Below, piece by piece: positions 55,965 to 63,718 of a DNA stretch of 64,000 nt. Made by a program: the position numbers and the translations under genes. Below the pieces are notes generated by a model, which had not been told where the DNA came from, ran no database searches, and was given only the letters and a program-made list of their open reading frames with translations. Position 1 is the first letter of the stretch, and each line of letters starts with the position of its first letter. The stretch comes from Phycisphaerales bacterium. GTDB lineage: Bacteria > Planctomycetota > Phycisphaerae > Phycisphaerales > UBA1924. Location of the stretch: assembly GCA_029260375.1 (NCBI GenBank), contig JAJDDI010000071.1, positions 21,305 through 85,304 of the forward strand, written 5' to 3'.

Positions 55965-57245
55965 ATGTCTACCCCGATCACGATGCCCGAAGCGGGTGAG
56001 AGCGTTGTCAGCGGCATGCTGTCCGCGTGGGTCAAGAACGACGGCGACTGGGTCGAGCGCGACGACATCGTCGCCGAGGTCGAGACCGACAAGATCACCG
56101 TCGAGATCCTCGCCCCCGCCTCGGGCGCCCTCAAGCGCACCGTCGAAGAGGGCGCGGACATCGACATCGGCGCCACCATCGGCGAGATCGACGAGTCCGC
56201 CCAGAAGCCCGCCGGCGCCGCAGGCGCCAGCGCCGCCGAGCCCGCCCAGGCCCAGGCCAGCGAGGGCGGCTCGTCATCCGCGGCGACCGCCGCTCCGCCC
56301 GCCCCGCCCCCCACAAACGCACCCGCCCCGACGAGCAACGGCGACGTCAAAGCCACCCCCCTGGCCCGCAAGATCGCCGACCAGCACGGCGTCGATCTCG
56401 GCTCCATCAGCGGCACGGGCGTTGGCGATCGCATCTCCGAGCACGACGTCCTGAACGCGTTGGATAACGCCGGCGCCGCCGCGGCCAGCGCGGGCGCGGC
56501 TCTCGCCGGGGCCGCCGGGGCCCGCAATACGACGCTTGAGCGCATGTCACCCATGCGTCAAAAAATCGCTTCCCGCCTCGTCGAGGCCCAGCAGACCGCC
56601 GCGATGCTGACCACCTTCAACGAGTGCGACATGGGCCCGGTCATGGAGCTGCGCACGCAGTACAAGGAACAGTTCACTGAGAAGCACGGCGTCGGGCTCG
56701 GGTTCATGAGCTTCTTCGTCAAGGCCGTGTGCAACGCGCTGGACAAGTTCCCGATGGTCAACGCCTCCATCACCGCCGACGCCGACGGCAGGCCCGCGAT
56801 CCAGAAGCACAGCTACTGCGACGTCGCCATCGCCGTCGCCAGCCCCAAGGGCCTGGTCGTCCCCGTCATCCGCAGCGCCGAGACCATGACCTACGCCGGC
56901 ATCGAGTCCACCATCAAGGACTTCGGCGCCCGCGCCAAGGCCGGCAAGATCTCCCTCGAGGAGATGCAGGGAGGCACCTTCACCATCACCAACGGCGGCG
57001 TGTTCGGCAGCCTGATGTCAACGCCCATCCTCAACCCGCCACAGTCCGCCATCTTGGGCATGCACACGATCAAGAAGCGCCCCGCCGAGGACTTCAACAA
57101 CCCGGGGCAGATCGCCCTGCGCCCGATGATGTACCTGGCGCTGAGCTACGACCACCGGATCGTAGACGGCGCCGAGGCGGTGCAGTTCCTCGTCTCGATC
57201 AAGGACTCGATCGAGGATCCGCGACGGCTCATGCTGGATCTCTGA
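55965..57245 (+). CDS. sucB: Dihydrolipoyllysine succinyltransferase (2-oxoglutarate dehydrogenase E2)
   Basis: This 426-residue core subunit has a lipoyl domain at ~1-77 with the lipoylated K43 in [11 protein letters not shown], a long Ala/Pro linker, a peripheral-subunit-binding domain (~127-160, [19 protein letters not shown]) and a catalytic domain with [12 protein letters not shown] (H397, D401). [26 protein letters not shown] is typical of succinyl- rather than acetyl-transferases. AAGGACG precedes the ATG. It transfers the succinyl group to CoA. A hairpin of the downstream inverted-repeat element begins 17 bases after the stop and probably terminates the transcript. Confidence 0.97.
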   Translation: MSTPITMPEAGESVVSGMLSAWVKNDGDWVERDDIVAEVETDKITVEILAPASGALKRTVEEGADIDIGATIGEIDESAQKPAGAAGASAAEPAQAQASEGGSSSAATAAPPAPPPTNAPAPTSNGDVKATPLARKIADQHGVDLGSISGTGVGDRISEHDVLNALDNAGAAAASAGAALAGAAGARNTTLERMSPMRQKIASRLVEAQQTAAMLTTFNECDMGPVMELRTQYKEQFTEKHGVGLGFMSFFVKAVCNALDKFPMVNASITADADGRPAIQKHSYCDVAIAVASPKGLVVPVIRSAETMTYAGIESTIKDFGARAKAGKISLEEMQGGTFTITNGGVFGSLMSTPILNPPQSAILGMHTIKKRPAEDFNNPGQIALRPMMYLALSYDHRIVDGAEAVQFLVSIKDSIEDPRRLMLDL

Positions 57246-57262
57246 AGCCCTGCCCTTGGTGC

Positions 57263-57289
57263 CACGGCTGTCCCGTTAGGGCAGCCGTG
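57263..57289. terminator. Left-end hairpin, likely sucB terminator
   Basis: CACGGCTG-T-CCC pairs with GGG-CAGCCGTG around a GTTA loop, giving an 11-bp stem with one bulge, 17 bases after sucB. No T-run follows. Confidence 0.5.
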
Positions 57290-57328
57290 CTCGCGGAGTG
57301 GACGCTGTGCGGTCGCCGGAGAGCGAAC

Positions 57329-57493
57329 ATGAACGTCTTTGAGTTGCTCCTATGGACTGCCGCCCTCTGGGGAGCAACGTCGCTGACGATCTGGATTGTG
57401 GACGCAACTCAACTCCCGCTGCCGCTGATGTCTCTCGCTGTTGTCGTCGGATTTGTCGCCGTCATGACACTGGTTGGGCGAATCGCGAAATAG
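57329..57493 (+). CDS. 54-residue two-helix membrane protein, function unknown
   Basis: A small protein starting MNVFELLLWTAALWGATSL, with two hydrophobic segments (about 3-22 and 31-50) separated by DATQLPLP, and ending VGRIAK. GGAGAG lies five bases before the ATG. Base composition is lower in GC than in the flanking sucB. It is the only frame inside the inverted-repeat-bounded element. I recognise no family; a small toxin-like or regulatory membrane peptide is possible but unsupported. Confidence 0.5.
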   Translation: MNVFELLLWTAALWGATSLTIWIVDATQLPLPLMSLAVVVGFVAVMTLVGRIAK

Positions 57494-57554
57494 CGAGGAA
57501 TCGATCAGCAATCGCAATCTGATGACTGATACACAGGGCGCGTGCGCATCCTCA

Positions 57555-57581
57555 CACGGCTGCCCTCGCGGGTCAGCCGTG
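57555..57581. terminator. Right-end hairpin, likely terminator of the phosphatase gene
   Basis: CACGGCTG-CCC pairs with GGG-T-CAGCCGTG around TCGC, seven bases beyond the stop of the minus-strand phosphatase gene. It may terminate both that gene and the small plus-strand gene. Confidence 0.5.
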
Positions 57582-57587
57582 GCACCG

Positions 57588-58070
57588 TCAGCGTTCTAGC
57601 GAGTCCAGCAACCCCTCGCACGCCCTCGTGAGCATGTCGTACACCCGCTGGAACCCGTCGCCGCGCCCGTAGTACGGGTCGGGCACGTCCACCTCGCTCG
57701 CGTCGGCGCCATTGAGCGTCGGGTCGAACGACCGCATCAGCCGCACCCGTTCCCGCAGAGCCCCCGCGCCGAGCAGGTCCCGCTCGTTCTGGCGGTCCAT
57801 CGCGAGCATCAGATCAAAGCGTTCGATATCCGAGCGCGGGCTGAACTGGCGGGCGATCGACGGCAGTTCGATGGCGTATTTCTTCGCGATCGCGATCGAG
57901 CGCGGGTCGGCCTTCTCCCCCGCGTGCCAGGCGCCGGTGCCGCAAGAATCAACATCGAACCGGTCCAGCACGCCGCGCTGGCGGGCTATGTGCAGGAAGA
58001 TCCCCTCGCCCAGCGGCGAGCGGCAGATGTTGCCCAGGCACACGAACAGGATCCCGGTCCGCCCGCTCAC
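57588..58070 (-). CDS. Low-molecular-weight protein-tyrosine-phosphatase family protein
   Basis: This 160-residue cytoplasmic phosphatase has the P-loop FVCLGNICRSP (C11, R17), DSCGTGAWH and the general-acid loop VDVPDPYYG. All catalytic parts are present. Family members dephosphorylate tyrosine kinases of exopolysaccharide synthesis, or arsenate. No kinase gene is nearby; the adjacent upstream gene may be a glycosyltransferase, which would fit an envelope role. The GTG start overlaps the upstream stop (GTGA), so it is translated from the same message. Confidence 0.94.
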   Translation of the reverse strand: MSGRTGILFVCLGNICRSPLGEGIFLHIARQRGVLDRFDVDSCGTGAWHAGEKADPRSIAIAKKYAIELPSIARQFSPRSDIERFDLMLAMDRQNERDLLGAGALRERVRLMRSFDPTLNGADASEVDVPDPYYGRGDGFQRVYDMLTRACEGLLDSLER

Positions 58071-59041
58071 GCGGCGCCCTCCAGCGCCCCGAGCATCGGG
58101 CGGATCATCTCGGGCGGGGTCGGGCCGCTGGCCTGGGCGTACTCGGGGCGCTCAAAGGCCCGAACGCCGGCGCCCCTCGCGGCGTGCTCGAGCACCCGCC
58201 TGGCCCCGCGCGCCTGGTCCCGGGTGGGGTCCGGGATCACGCACGCGTCGAGCACGCGGAGCTGCTCGATCAGCGGGCGACCCGAGAACAGCAGGCGGTA
58301 GTCGCGGTTGATGACCCGCGCGTACCGCCGACCGGCCTCGATCAACCTCCCCCCCGCGGGCGCCACGCCCACGACCGATCGCTCACTCACGGCCAGGATC
58401 GCCAGCAGGAACGAGAGGCGGCGCACGTCCGTCTCACTCGGGTGGTCCATCAGCGTGCCCAGCAGCAGGTCGGCTTCTTCAACGCCCAGCTCGCACTGGA
58501 GCCGGCGGCGTTCGGACTGCTCTGGCGCGGGTCTTGGCTCACCGAGTTCAACGGTCTCCGCGGCCAGCCCGTGCTGGCGCCACGCCTCGGCGTCGCACTC
58601 GTCGAACACGTCGAGCGACTCGATGCGATGCCCGGCGCGCCGGATCACGCGCTCGACGCCATCCGGACCCTCAACCAGCGTGCCCCGGATCGCGGCGTGA
58701 TGGAACCGTGACAGCCCCGCGGCCAGGCGCAGCGTCGGCGCCGACCAGCAGCGGATGCTGCCCGGGCGTCTCGAACGGATCTCGCGCAGCACCGCGGGCC
58801 AGGCCATCGAGAGACGCCCGGCGGTGGGGGTGACGCACGCGGTGAACGCGATCGCGTGGGCCCGCATCCACCGCCGGCTCATGCTGTCGCCGATCAAGAT
58901 CACCGGCCCCGCCTCGACGCGTCCGCCCTCGCGCATGAGATTCCACGCGAAGAGCGAGGACTCTCGTCCGCCGCCCGAGGCCCGTGGCGCCTCGATCAGG
59001 TGCAGTGTTTCGGCGCTCGCGGGCGCCCGCTGGTCAGCCAT
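58067..59041 (-). CDS. Possible GT-B glycosyltransferase-like protein
   Basis: This 324-residue soluble protein is rich in Arg and Ala. The second half (SFLLAILAVSERSVVGVAPA, RLLFSGRPLIEQLRVLDACV, then VIPDP) resembles the nucleotide-sugar half of family 1/4 glycosyltransferases, but I see no clear EX7E motif. The N-terminal half (GPVILIGDSMSRRWMRAHAI) matches nothing I know. It lies 12 bases after a lipoprotein gene and overlaps the phosphatase gene by four bases, so it belongs to the minus-strand run. Treat it as hypothetical with a possible transferase fold. Confidence 0.5.
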   Translation of the reverse strand: MADQRAPASAETLHLIEAPRASGGGRESSLFAWNLMREGGRVEAGPVILIGDSMSRRWMRAHAIAFTACVTPTAGRLSMAWPAVLREIRSRRPGSIRCWSAPTLRLAAGLSRFHHAAIRGTLVEGPDGVERVIRRAGHRIESLDVFDECDAEAWRQHGLAAETVELGEPRPAPEQSERRRLQCELGVEEADLLLGTLMDHPSETDVRRLSFLLAILAVSERSVVGVAPAGGRLIEAGRRYARVINRDYRLLFSGRPLIEQLRVLDACVIPDPTRDQARGARRVLEHAARGAGVRAFERPEYAQASGPTPPEMIRPMLGALEGAA

Positions 59042-59053
59042 GCCTCGGGCAGC

Positions 59054-59713
59054 CTACCGGTTGACCGATTCGCTGACATCGTGGTTGTAGAACAGCTGGG
59101 CCATCGCCTGGCCCAGGCGGGCGGCGAGCTTGGCCTCGCCCTCGAGCTTGTCGGAGCTGGAACGAGGCGCGAACCCGGTCTGCTGACCCATGCGGACGGT
59201 CAGCGGGAAAAAGTCCTCGCCCTCGGGCCAGGTCTCGCCCGTGGTCACGTCCATCACCTTGATCTGCAGCGAGGCGACGGGCAGGTTCGAGACCCCGTCG
59301 GCCGAGAGTGTGAACTCGGACAGCAGCGCCCAGATCAGGACGTCCGCCCCAACGGCCTCGCCGATCTCCTGGGTCGAGAGCATCTTCCCGTGGCGCTCCT
59401 TGGCGCTGGCGGTGAGCGTGGCCCGCGTGTCGATCATGTCCACGACGACCTTCTTGGCCAGCATCAGCTCCTGGGCGCTCTGCCCGATCTGGGCCCGGAT
59501 GCGGCGCTGCGAGACCTGGCTCGACGGGTCGTCGATGAAGATCGCCGTCGTCGCCTCGGGGTCGAGCTTGTGGATCGCCTTGACCCGACCCGGCCCGTGC
59601 ACGGCGTAGGCGATCGGGGTGACGATGTTGCACCCGACGATAAGGCCCGCGCCCAGTACCGCGATGCCGACGCCGGCCGTCGCCCTTGCCCAGTGCGTTG
59701 TTCGTGATCTCAT
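59054..59713 (-). CDS. Lipoprotein B of a related pair
   Basis: This 219-residue lipoprotein has the lipobox GLIVGC (Cys28). The mature part (EATTAIFIDDPSSQVSQRRI, KVVVDMIDTRA, GADVLIWALLSEFTLSADG, ASLQIKVMDVTTGETWPEG, AQLFYNHD) has the alternating strand-helix look of LpoB/GNA1162-type periplasmic proteins. It shares a C-terminal LFY[DN]H[ED] ending and the middle strand pattern with the lipoprotein encoded just upstream, so the two appear to be paralogues. The frame is open far upstream, but the ATG at 59713 is the only start with a signal peptide. Function unknown. Confidence 0.78.
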   Translation of the reverse strand: MRSRTTHWARATAGVGIAVLGAGLIVGCNIVTPIAYAVHGPGRVKAIHKLDPEATTAIFIDDPSSQVSQRRIRAQIGQSAQELMLAKKVVVDMIDTRATLTASAKERHGKMLSTQEIGEAVGADVLIWALLSEFTLSADGVSNLPVASLQIKVMDVTTGETWPEGEDFFPLTVRMGQQTGFAPRSSSDKLEGEAKLAARLGQAMAQLFYNHDVSESVNR

Positions 59714-59724
59714 GCGGGGCTCGC

Positions 59725-60417
59725 TCAGTACGCGATGGTGTTGGGTTCCTCGTGGTCGTAGAACAACCACGCGGCACGGTTGATGAACCGGCGCGAGAGC
59801 TCGCTCGTCACGCCGGACTGCGGGATATCCGCCTCCAGATAGCCCGTCCCATCGGGGAACGTCACCCGGATCGGCTGCTCGTAGATCGGGTCGTCGGGCA
59901 GGCCCGAGTCCGACTCGTAAACCGTCACGGCGCCCGCGGCGACCCCGTCCCACACGTACCGGTTCCCCGGCTCGTGCAGCTTGTACTCGTACAGCTCGAT
60001 CATGATCAGCCGCTCGACCCCCAGCATCTTCGCGACGTCGCCCGGGGGCATCGCGGGCCACTGCGGGGTCTCGTAGAGCACGTTGAGCAGGTCCACGCTC
60101 GGGATGAACGCGCTCGCGCCCACCCCGTTCTCGGGCAGGGCCAGGCGCTCGTTGACGCCCATCGTCAGGCGCGAGACCAGCCCGGGATGCTGGGCCTGCG
60201 TCAGCCGATCGACCGCGACGACGACGGCGTAGCTCTTGCCAGAGAGCCCGGTGTAATCCGCGGGCACCTTGGTCGAGCCCGTCCGGCGCGCCGACTCGGC
60301 CATGCCGCCGATCGCGGTGCCGATGATGCACCCCTGCATGGCGCCCAGGGCGCCGATCGCGGTGACCACAAGCAGCGCCGCAACGCCCGCACGCCCGATT
60401 CGGTTGTGATGTCTCAT
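59725..60417 (-). CDS. Lipoprotein A of a related pair
   Basis: This 230-residue lipoprotein has the lipobox GAMQGC (Cys30). The sequence (KSYAVVVAVDRLTQAQHPGL, VAKMLGVERLIMIELYEYKL, NRAAWLFYDHEEPN) parallels the neighbouring lipoprotein B in order and spacing. The two genes are 11 bases apart on the same strand. A heteromeric periplasmic pair is a reasonable inference. No enzyme motif is visible. Confidence 0.78.
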   Translation of the reverse strand: MRHHNRIGRAGVAALLVVTAIGALGAMQGCIIGTAIGGMAESARRTGSTKVPADYTGLSGKSYAVVVAVDRLTQAQHPGLVSRLTMGVNERLALPENGVGASAFIPSVDLLNVLYETPQWPAMPPGDVAKMLGVERLIMIELYEYKLHEPGNRYVWDGVAAGAVTVYESDSGLPDDPIYEQPIRVTFPDGTGYLEADIPQSGVTSELSRRFINRAAWLFYDHEEPNTIAY

Positions 60418-60483
60418 CCAGTAGCCTCCCGCCCGTCGGTTTGACGGGCGCCCGCGCCAGTACGGTAGCCCCGGAGCCCGGGC

Positions 60484-60912
60484 CTACGAGTCCCAGGTGA
60501 CGATCTTGTACACCCAGGCGCCCGCGGCGCCCGCCGCCAGGGCCCACAGGGACCACTTCGTGGTGATCGCCCCCAGCAACGGCCCCAGGCGCACGCCTCC
60601 AATGGCCGAGTGCGCCCCGCCCCAGACGGTCGCCGCCGTCCCGATCACCAGCACGAGCCCCAGGGGCTGGGTCACCAGCGATGCGAGCAGGTCGCCCCCC
60701 GCCGCGTGTGCGAAGCTGGTCGTCATGCCGCAGGTCGGGCAGGGCATGTCCAGGCTCACGGCCCAGGCGCAGTCGGGCATCCCCAGCTGCGTGTGTGTCC
60801 CGTGCCCCTGACCCAAGGGGCGGAGCAGGACCGCGATGACAAGCACGCCCATCGCCCCGCACGAGAGAATCGCCGCCAGCACCCGCAGGCCCGGCTCGAG
60901 CGGCTCTCCCAT
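60484..60912 (-). CDS. DUF2752 family membrane protein
   Basis: This 142-residue protein has three hydrophobic segments and the DUF2752 signature DMPCPTCGMTTSFAHAAGGD (CxxCGMT). The function of the family is unknown. I chose the ATG at 60912 (MGEPLEPGLR); an in-frame TTG at 60942 with GAGGG upstream and a GTG at 60936 are also possible. It lies between the EAL-CBS-GGDEF gene and the lipoprotein pair on the same strand. Confidence 0.86.
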   Translation of the reverse strand: MGEPLEPGLRVLAAILSCGAMGVLVIAVLLRPLGQGHGTHTQLGMPDCAWAVSLDMPCPTCGMTTSFAHAAGGDLLASLVTQPLGLVLVIGTAATVWGGAHSAIGGVRLGPLLGAITTKWSLWALAAGAAGAWVYKIVTWDS

Positions 60913-60981
60913 CGATGAGGTCGGGCTTCGGGACACGCCCAACAGGATACGCCCTCGGGCGGGATCGGATCCGACAAAGCC

Positions 60982-62745
60982 TCAGGCGACCCGGCGAGGC
61001 TCGTTGCGGGGCTGATCGCCCGCGTCCATCACGGGCGATCGGCGACGCTCCAGGCGGTAGAACGCCCTGAGTGTTTCCATGCCGTGGAACGGATCGAGGT
61101 GGATGTTGACGCGAACCCCGACCGGCGCGGGTCCGCCCGTGCTTGAGCGCAGGAGCCGGTCGTTGTGGCGCAGCCGCCGGTTGAACCCCTCGACGAGCTT
61201 GCTCGTGAGTGATCGGATGCGCCCGTTGGAGGCGATCAGCAGGAACCGGTCGTCCCCGAGGTGTCCCAGGAACGCGTCGCGCCCGCCCGCGTTGACCAGA
61301 GAGCAGAGTTGTCCCACGAGCTCCTGGATCAGCTCGTCGCCCAGTTCGAACCCGAACGCCTCGTTGTACGAGGCGAGGTTCTTGATGTCGATGAACGCGG
61401 CGTCGGGCCCCGCGCCCTTGGGCGCGTCCGGACGCCCGTGCCGGTCGATCAGATCGATGACGTACTCGTCGCACCGCACACGCCCGGGCAGCCCGGAGGT
61501 CTGGTTGGTCCGAGTCTGCACCGCCCGGCACACTTCCGCCGCCGTGCTGATCAGATCCCTGACCGTCACGATCCCGCGCACGCGATCGCCGTCGGTGACG
61601 ATGAGCGGAGCGCTGGCATCGGCGCCGTCCCGGGCGGCGGCGATTTCCAATGCTTCGACGATCGTGGTGCTCCCGCAGACCCGCGGCGCGTTGTCACTCA
61701 CCAGCGACGCGATCGGGAGCTCCGCCCGCCCGTCAGACGCGGCCCGGAGCATCTGCTCGCGCGAGACCCAGCCGATCGCCTCGTACCCATCCATCGCGAT
61801 CACGCCCGGAAGGGCGCGGTCGCGCAGGCAGGCCTGCGCCGCTTCGGTCGCGGTCTTCGACGCGTCCAGATTCATCGCTTCGCTGATGATCGAAACCACC
61901 CCGACCGAGCGCGGGTCGCGCATCGCGCTGCTCGTGTTCGAGTTCCAGCCGACGCACATCTGGTCACGCAGCTCCGGATCCAGGCGCTGGTCGTATCCCC
62001 CGGGCATCCCCAGCAGGTAGCCCTGCCCGTACGGCACACCCAGCTCGATCAGCGTGCCCAGCTCCTCGCGACGCTCGATGCCCTCCGCGATGATCCGCAC
62101 GCCCGACAGGCGCGCAAAGTGCACCATGAATCGGACGAGGTTCTTCTTGGCTCGATCCTTGTCGATGTCCGCGACGAGCGCCCGGTCGAGCTTGAGCCAC
62201 GCCGGGCGGATGCTCATGATGCGGTTGAGCCCGCTCGTCCCCGCGCCGACATCGTCGATCGCGATCTGGTACCCCTCGTCGCGCAGCTGCTGCACCTGGT
62301 CGAGCACAACCGTGTCGGCCTGCTCGTCCGAACGCTCCGTGATCTCAATGACCACACGCCTCGGCGAGATGCCCGCCCGCTTCACGCCCTCGCGCAGCGA
62401 GTCGAGGAATCGCTCGTCGCAGATCACCTGCGGCGAGCAGTTCATGAACAGCAGCACCCCCTCGGGCCACTCGGACGCGGCGCCGAACGAGTTGTCCCGC
62501 GCGACGCCCTCGATATCCCACAGCATGCCCACGTTCTCGGCCGCGTCGAACAGCGCCAGCGCGTTCTGGAACCCCGAATCCGGGGAGGGGCGGCTCAGGC
62601 ACTCGTACGCCGCGATGCGCCCGCGCCGAAGCTCCACGATCGGTTGGAACCGGGCCTCGAGCAGCCGCTCGTCCACGACCCGGCGCAGCGATCGGCGCGT
62701 CTGGTTGGCGTCGCTGTCAACTGGATTGATCTGCTTGGTCGGCAT
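60982..62745 (-). CDS. EAL-CBS-GGDEF cyclic-di-GMP signalling protein
   Basis: This 587-residue soluble protein has an EAL phosphodiesterase domain (~30-255), two CBS domains (~280-405) and a GGDEF domain (~430-560). The EAL domain keeps the metal and catalytic residues: E in AAYECLSR, N in LFMNCSPQ, E in IEITERS, DD in IAIDDVGAG, K in LKLDRAL, E in IAEGIER, Q in GQGYLLG. The GGDEF site reads HLGDDRFLL, so cyclase activity is doubtful. A regulated phosphodiesterase is therefore likely, with CBS pairs sensing nucleotides. It has no membrane or periplasmic segment and no adjacent receptor gene. A PilZ-like protein is encoded 54 kb away. Confidence 0.93.
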   Translation of the reverse strand: MPTKQINPVDSDANQTRRSLRRVVDERLLEARFQPIVELRRGRIAAYECLSRPSPDSGFQNALALFDAAENVGMLWDIEGVARDNSFGAASEWPEGVLLFMNCSPQVICDERFLDSLREGVKRAGISPRRVVIEITERSDEQADTVVLDQVQQLRDEGYQIAIDDVGAGTSGLNRIMSIRPAWLKLDRALVADIDKDRAKKNLVRFMVHFARLSGVRIIAEGIERREELGTLIELGVPYGQGYLLGMPGGYDQRLDPELRDQMCVGWNSNTSSAMRDPRSVGVVSIISEAMNLDASKTATEAAQACLRDRALPGVIAMDGYEAIGWVSREQMLRAASDGRAELPIASLVSDNAPRVCGSTTIVEALEIAAARDGADASAPLIVTDGDRVRGIVTVRDLISTAAEVCRAVQTRTNQTSGLPGRVRCDEYVIDLIDRHGRPDAPKGAGPDAAFIDIKNLASYNEAFGFELGDELIQELVGQLCSLVNAGGRDAFLGHLGDDRFLLIASNGRIRSLTSKLVEGFNRRLRHNDRLLRSSTGGPAPVGVRVNIHLDPFHGMETLRAFYRLERRRSPVMDAGDQPRNEPRRVA

Positions 62746-62945
62746 GGGTGCTCGCTCTGGGAACTGTTCTCCCTTGCCACATCGACCGCAGGCGGTTTGG
62801 GGTCAAGCCGGGTCCGGACGCCGAGAACCCCCCGCGCACGGTTGGGCCGCCACGTCCGCCTGTGACGGGGCGCAATCGGACCGCCCGGGGCTGTCTCGCG
62901 CTGCGGGGGCCGGATTTAAGGGGTGTGACGCCTGCGATCGCGGGC

Positions 62946-63353
62946 TCAATCGAACGAGAACACGCCCTTGCGGAACCCGTAGAGGTAGGCCACGATCGTC
63001 GTGAACAGGAAGAACAGGATCCGCCCCAGCCAGATCATGCCCTCGTGCGTGCCCGGGTCCAGGTTCGCGAACGTCACGCCCCAGGGGTACAGGAACACCA
63101 CCTCGACGTCGAACACCAGGAAGACCATCGCGATCAGGTAGAACCGCACGTTGAACCGCTTGCGGGCGGTCCCGATAGGGGTCATGCCCGACTCGTAGGT
63201 CTCGCCCTTGCGGGCGCCCGCCCGCTTGGGGCCCAGGACCTGCGTCAGCATCACGTTCATCACGCCGAACCCCACGGCCGCGAGGACCATGATGAAGATC
63301 GGCAGGTAGCTCGAGAGGTCCACGCTCGCGAGCGTGAGGGTCGGTGACGACAT
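62946..63353 (-). CDS. nuoA: NADH-quinone oxidoreductase subunit A
   Basis: This 135-residue complex I membrane subunit has three helices. The signature YESGMTPIGTARKRFNVRFY followed by LIAMVFLVFDVEVVFLYPW is diagnostic, including the conserved Asp-Glu in the second helix. Normally nuoA heads nuoA-N, but here the next gene on the strand, 200 bases on, is the EAL protein, so the rest of complex I is elsewhere. It is divergent from groEL. Confidence 0.96.
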   Translation of the reverse strand: MSSPTLTLASVDLSSYLPIFIMVLAAVGFGVMNVMLTQVLGPKRAGARKGETYESGMTPIGTARKRFNVRFYLIAMVFLVFDVEVVFLYPWGVTFANLDPGTHEGMIWLGRILFFLFTTIVAYLYGFRKGVFSFD

Positions 63354-63718
63354 CGGTGGGGCTCTCTACGGGGTCGGTGGGACGCGATGATAGCACCGGA
63401 CGCCCGCATCGGCCCGCGCCGCGCCCGCGCCGGACCCCAGCGATGGGGCGCGCTGCACGCGGCCGCCTCGCCATGTGGTGGGGGGCCACCGGAAGCGCCT
63501 GCCACCTTGGCAGCCCGGCGCCCGCCCCGTCCGATCGCCTGACAGACGTGTACGCCCCGGAACCGCTCAGACGCCCCGCAGGGGCGATCACCCTGTGCCG
63601 GGGGCCTGAGAGCCCGTTGGCGCCCGGGTTGCCATTAGCTCAGGACGAGCCGGGCTTCCAATCCCGCCTCACGATCGACTGAATCTTCGGCACACCCTCT
63701 TCAGGAGCGAGCCCGTCC
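63354..63718. other. nuoA-groEL divergent intergenic region
   Basis: These 365 bases hold the promoters of nuoA and groEL. I find no CIRCE element (TTAGCACTC...GAGTGCTAA) and no groES gene before groEL. A tRNA-like fragment at ~63631-63670 (D-arm-like AGCTCAG, an arm with CTTCCAA) lacks a T-arm. AGGAG at 63703-63707 is the groEL ribosome binding site, 11 bases from the ATG. Confidence 0.5.

Larger units (their letters stand above)
57258..57586. mobile_element. 329-bp inverted-repeat-bounded element (REP/MITE-like)
   Basis: The left end is GGTGCCACGGCTGTCCC (57258-57274) and the right end is its inverted copy with one change (57570-57586). Inside each end is a second arm: GGGCAGCCGTG at 57279-57289 and its exact inverse at 57555-57565. 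Each end therefore folds as its own hairpin (loops GTTA and TCGC, one bulged T), and the two ends are inverted copies of each other. The only content is a 54-codon membrane protein gene. No transposase is encoded. Whether it moves is inferred from the structure alone. Confidence 0.6.

Noticed and set aside
59714..61531. Upstream extension of the lipoprotein B frame (825 codons in all)
   Set aside because: The extension runs out of frame through three other genes on the same strand; the true start with a signal peptide is the ATG at 59713.
63631..63670. tRNA-Gly-like fragment (D-arm-like and CTTCCAA loop) before groEL
   Set aside because: The anticodon-like loop has eight bases, there is no T-arm and no acceptor stem; likely coincidence or a remnant.
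63354..63718. CIRCE operator before groEL
   Set aside because: No TTAGCACTC/GAGTGCTAA arms found on either strand.
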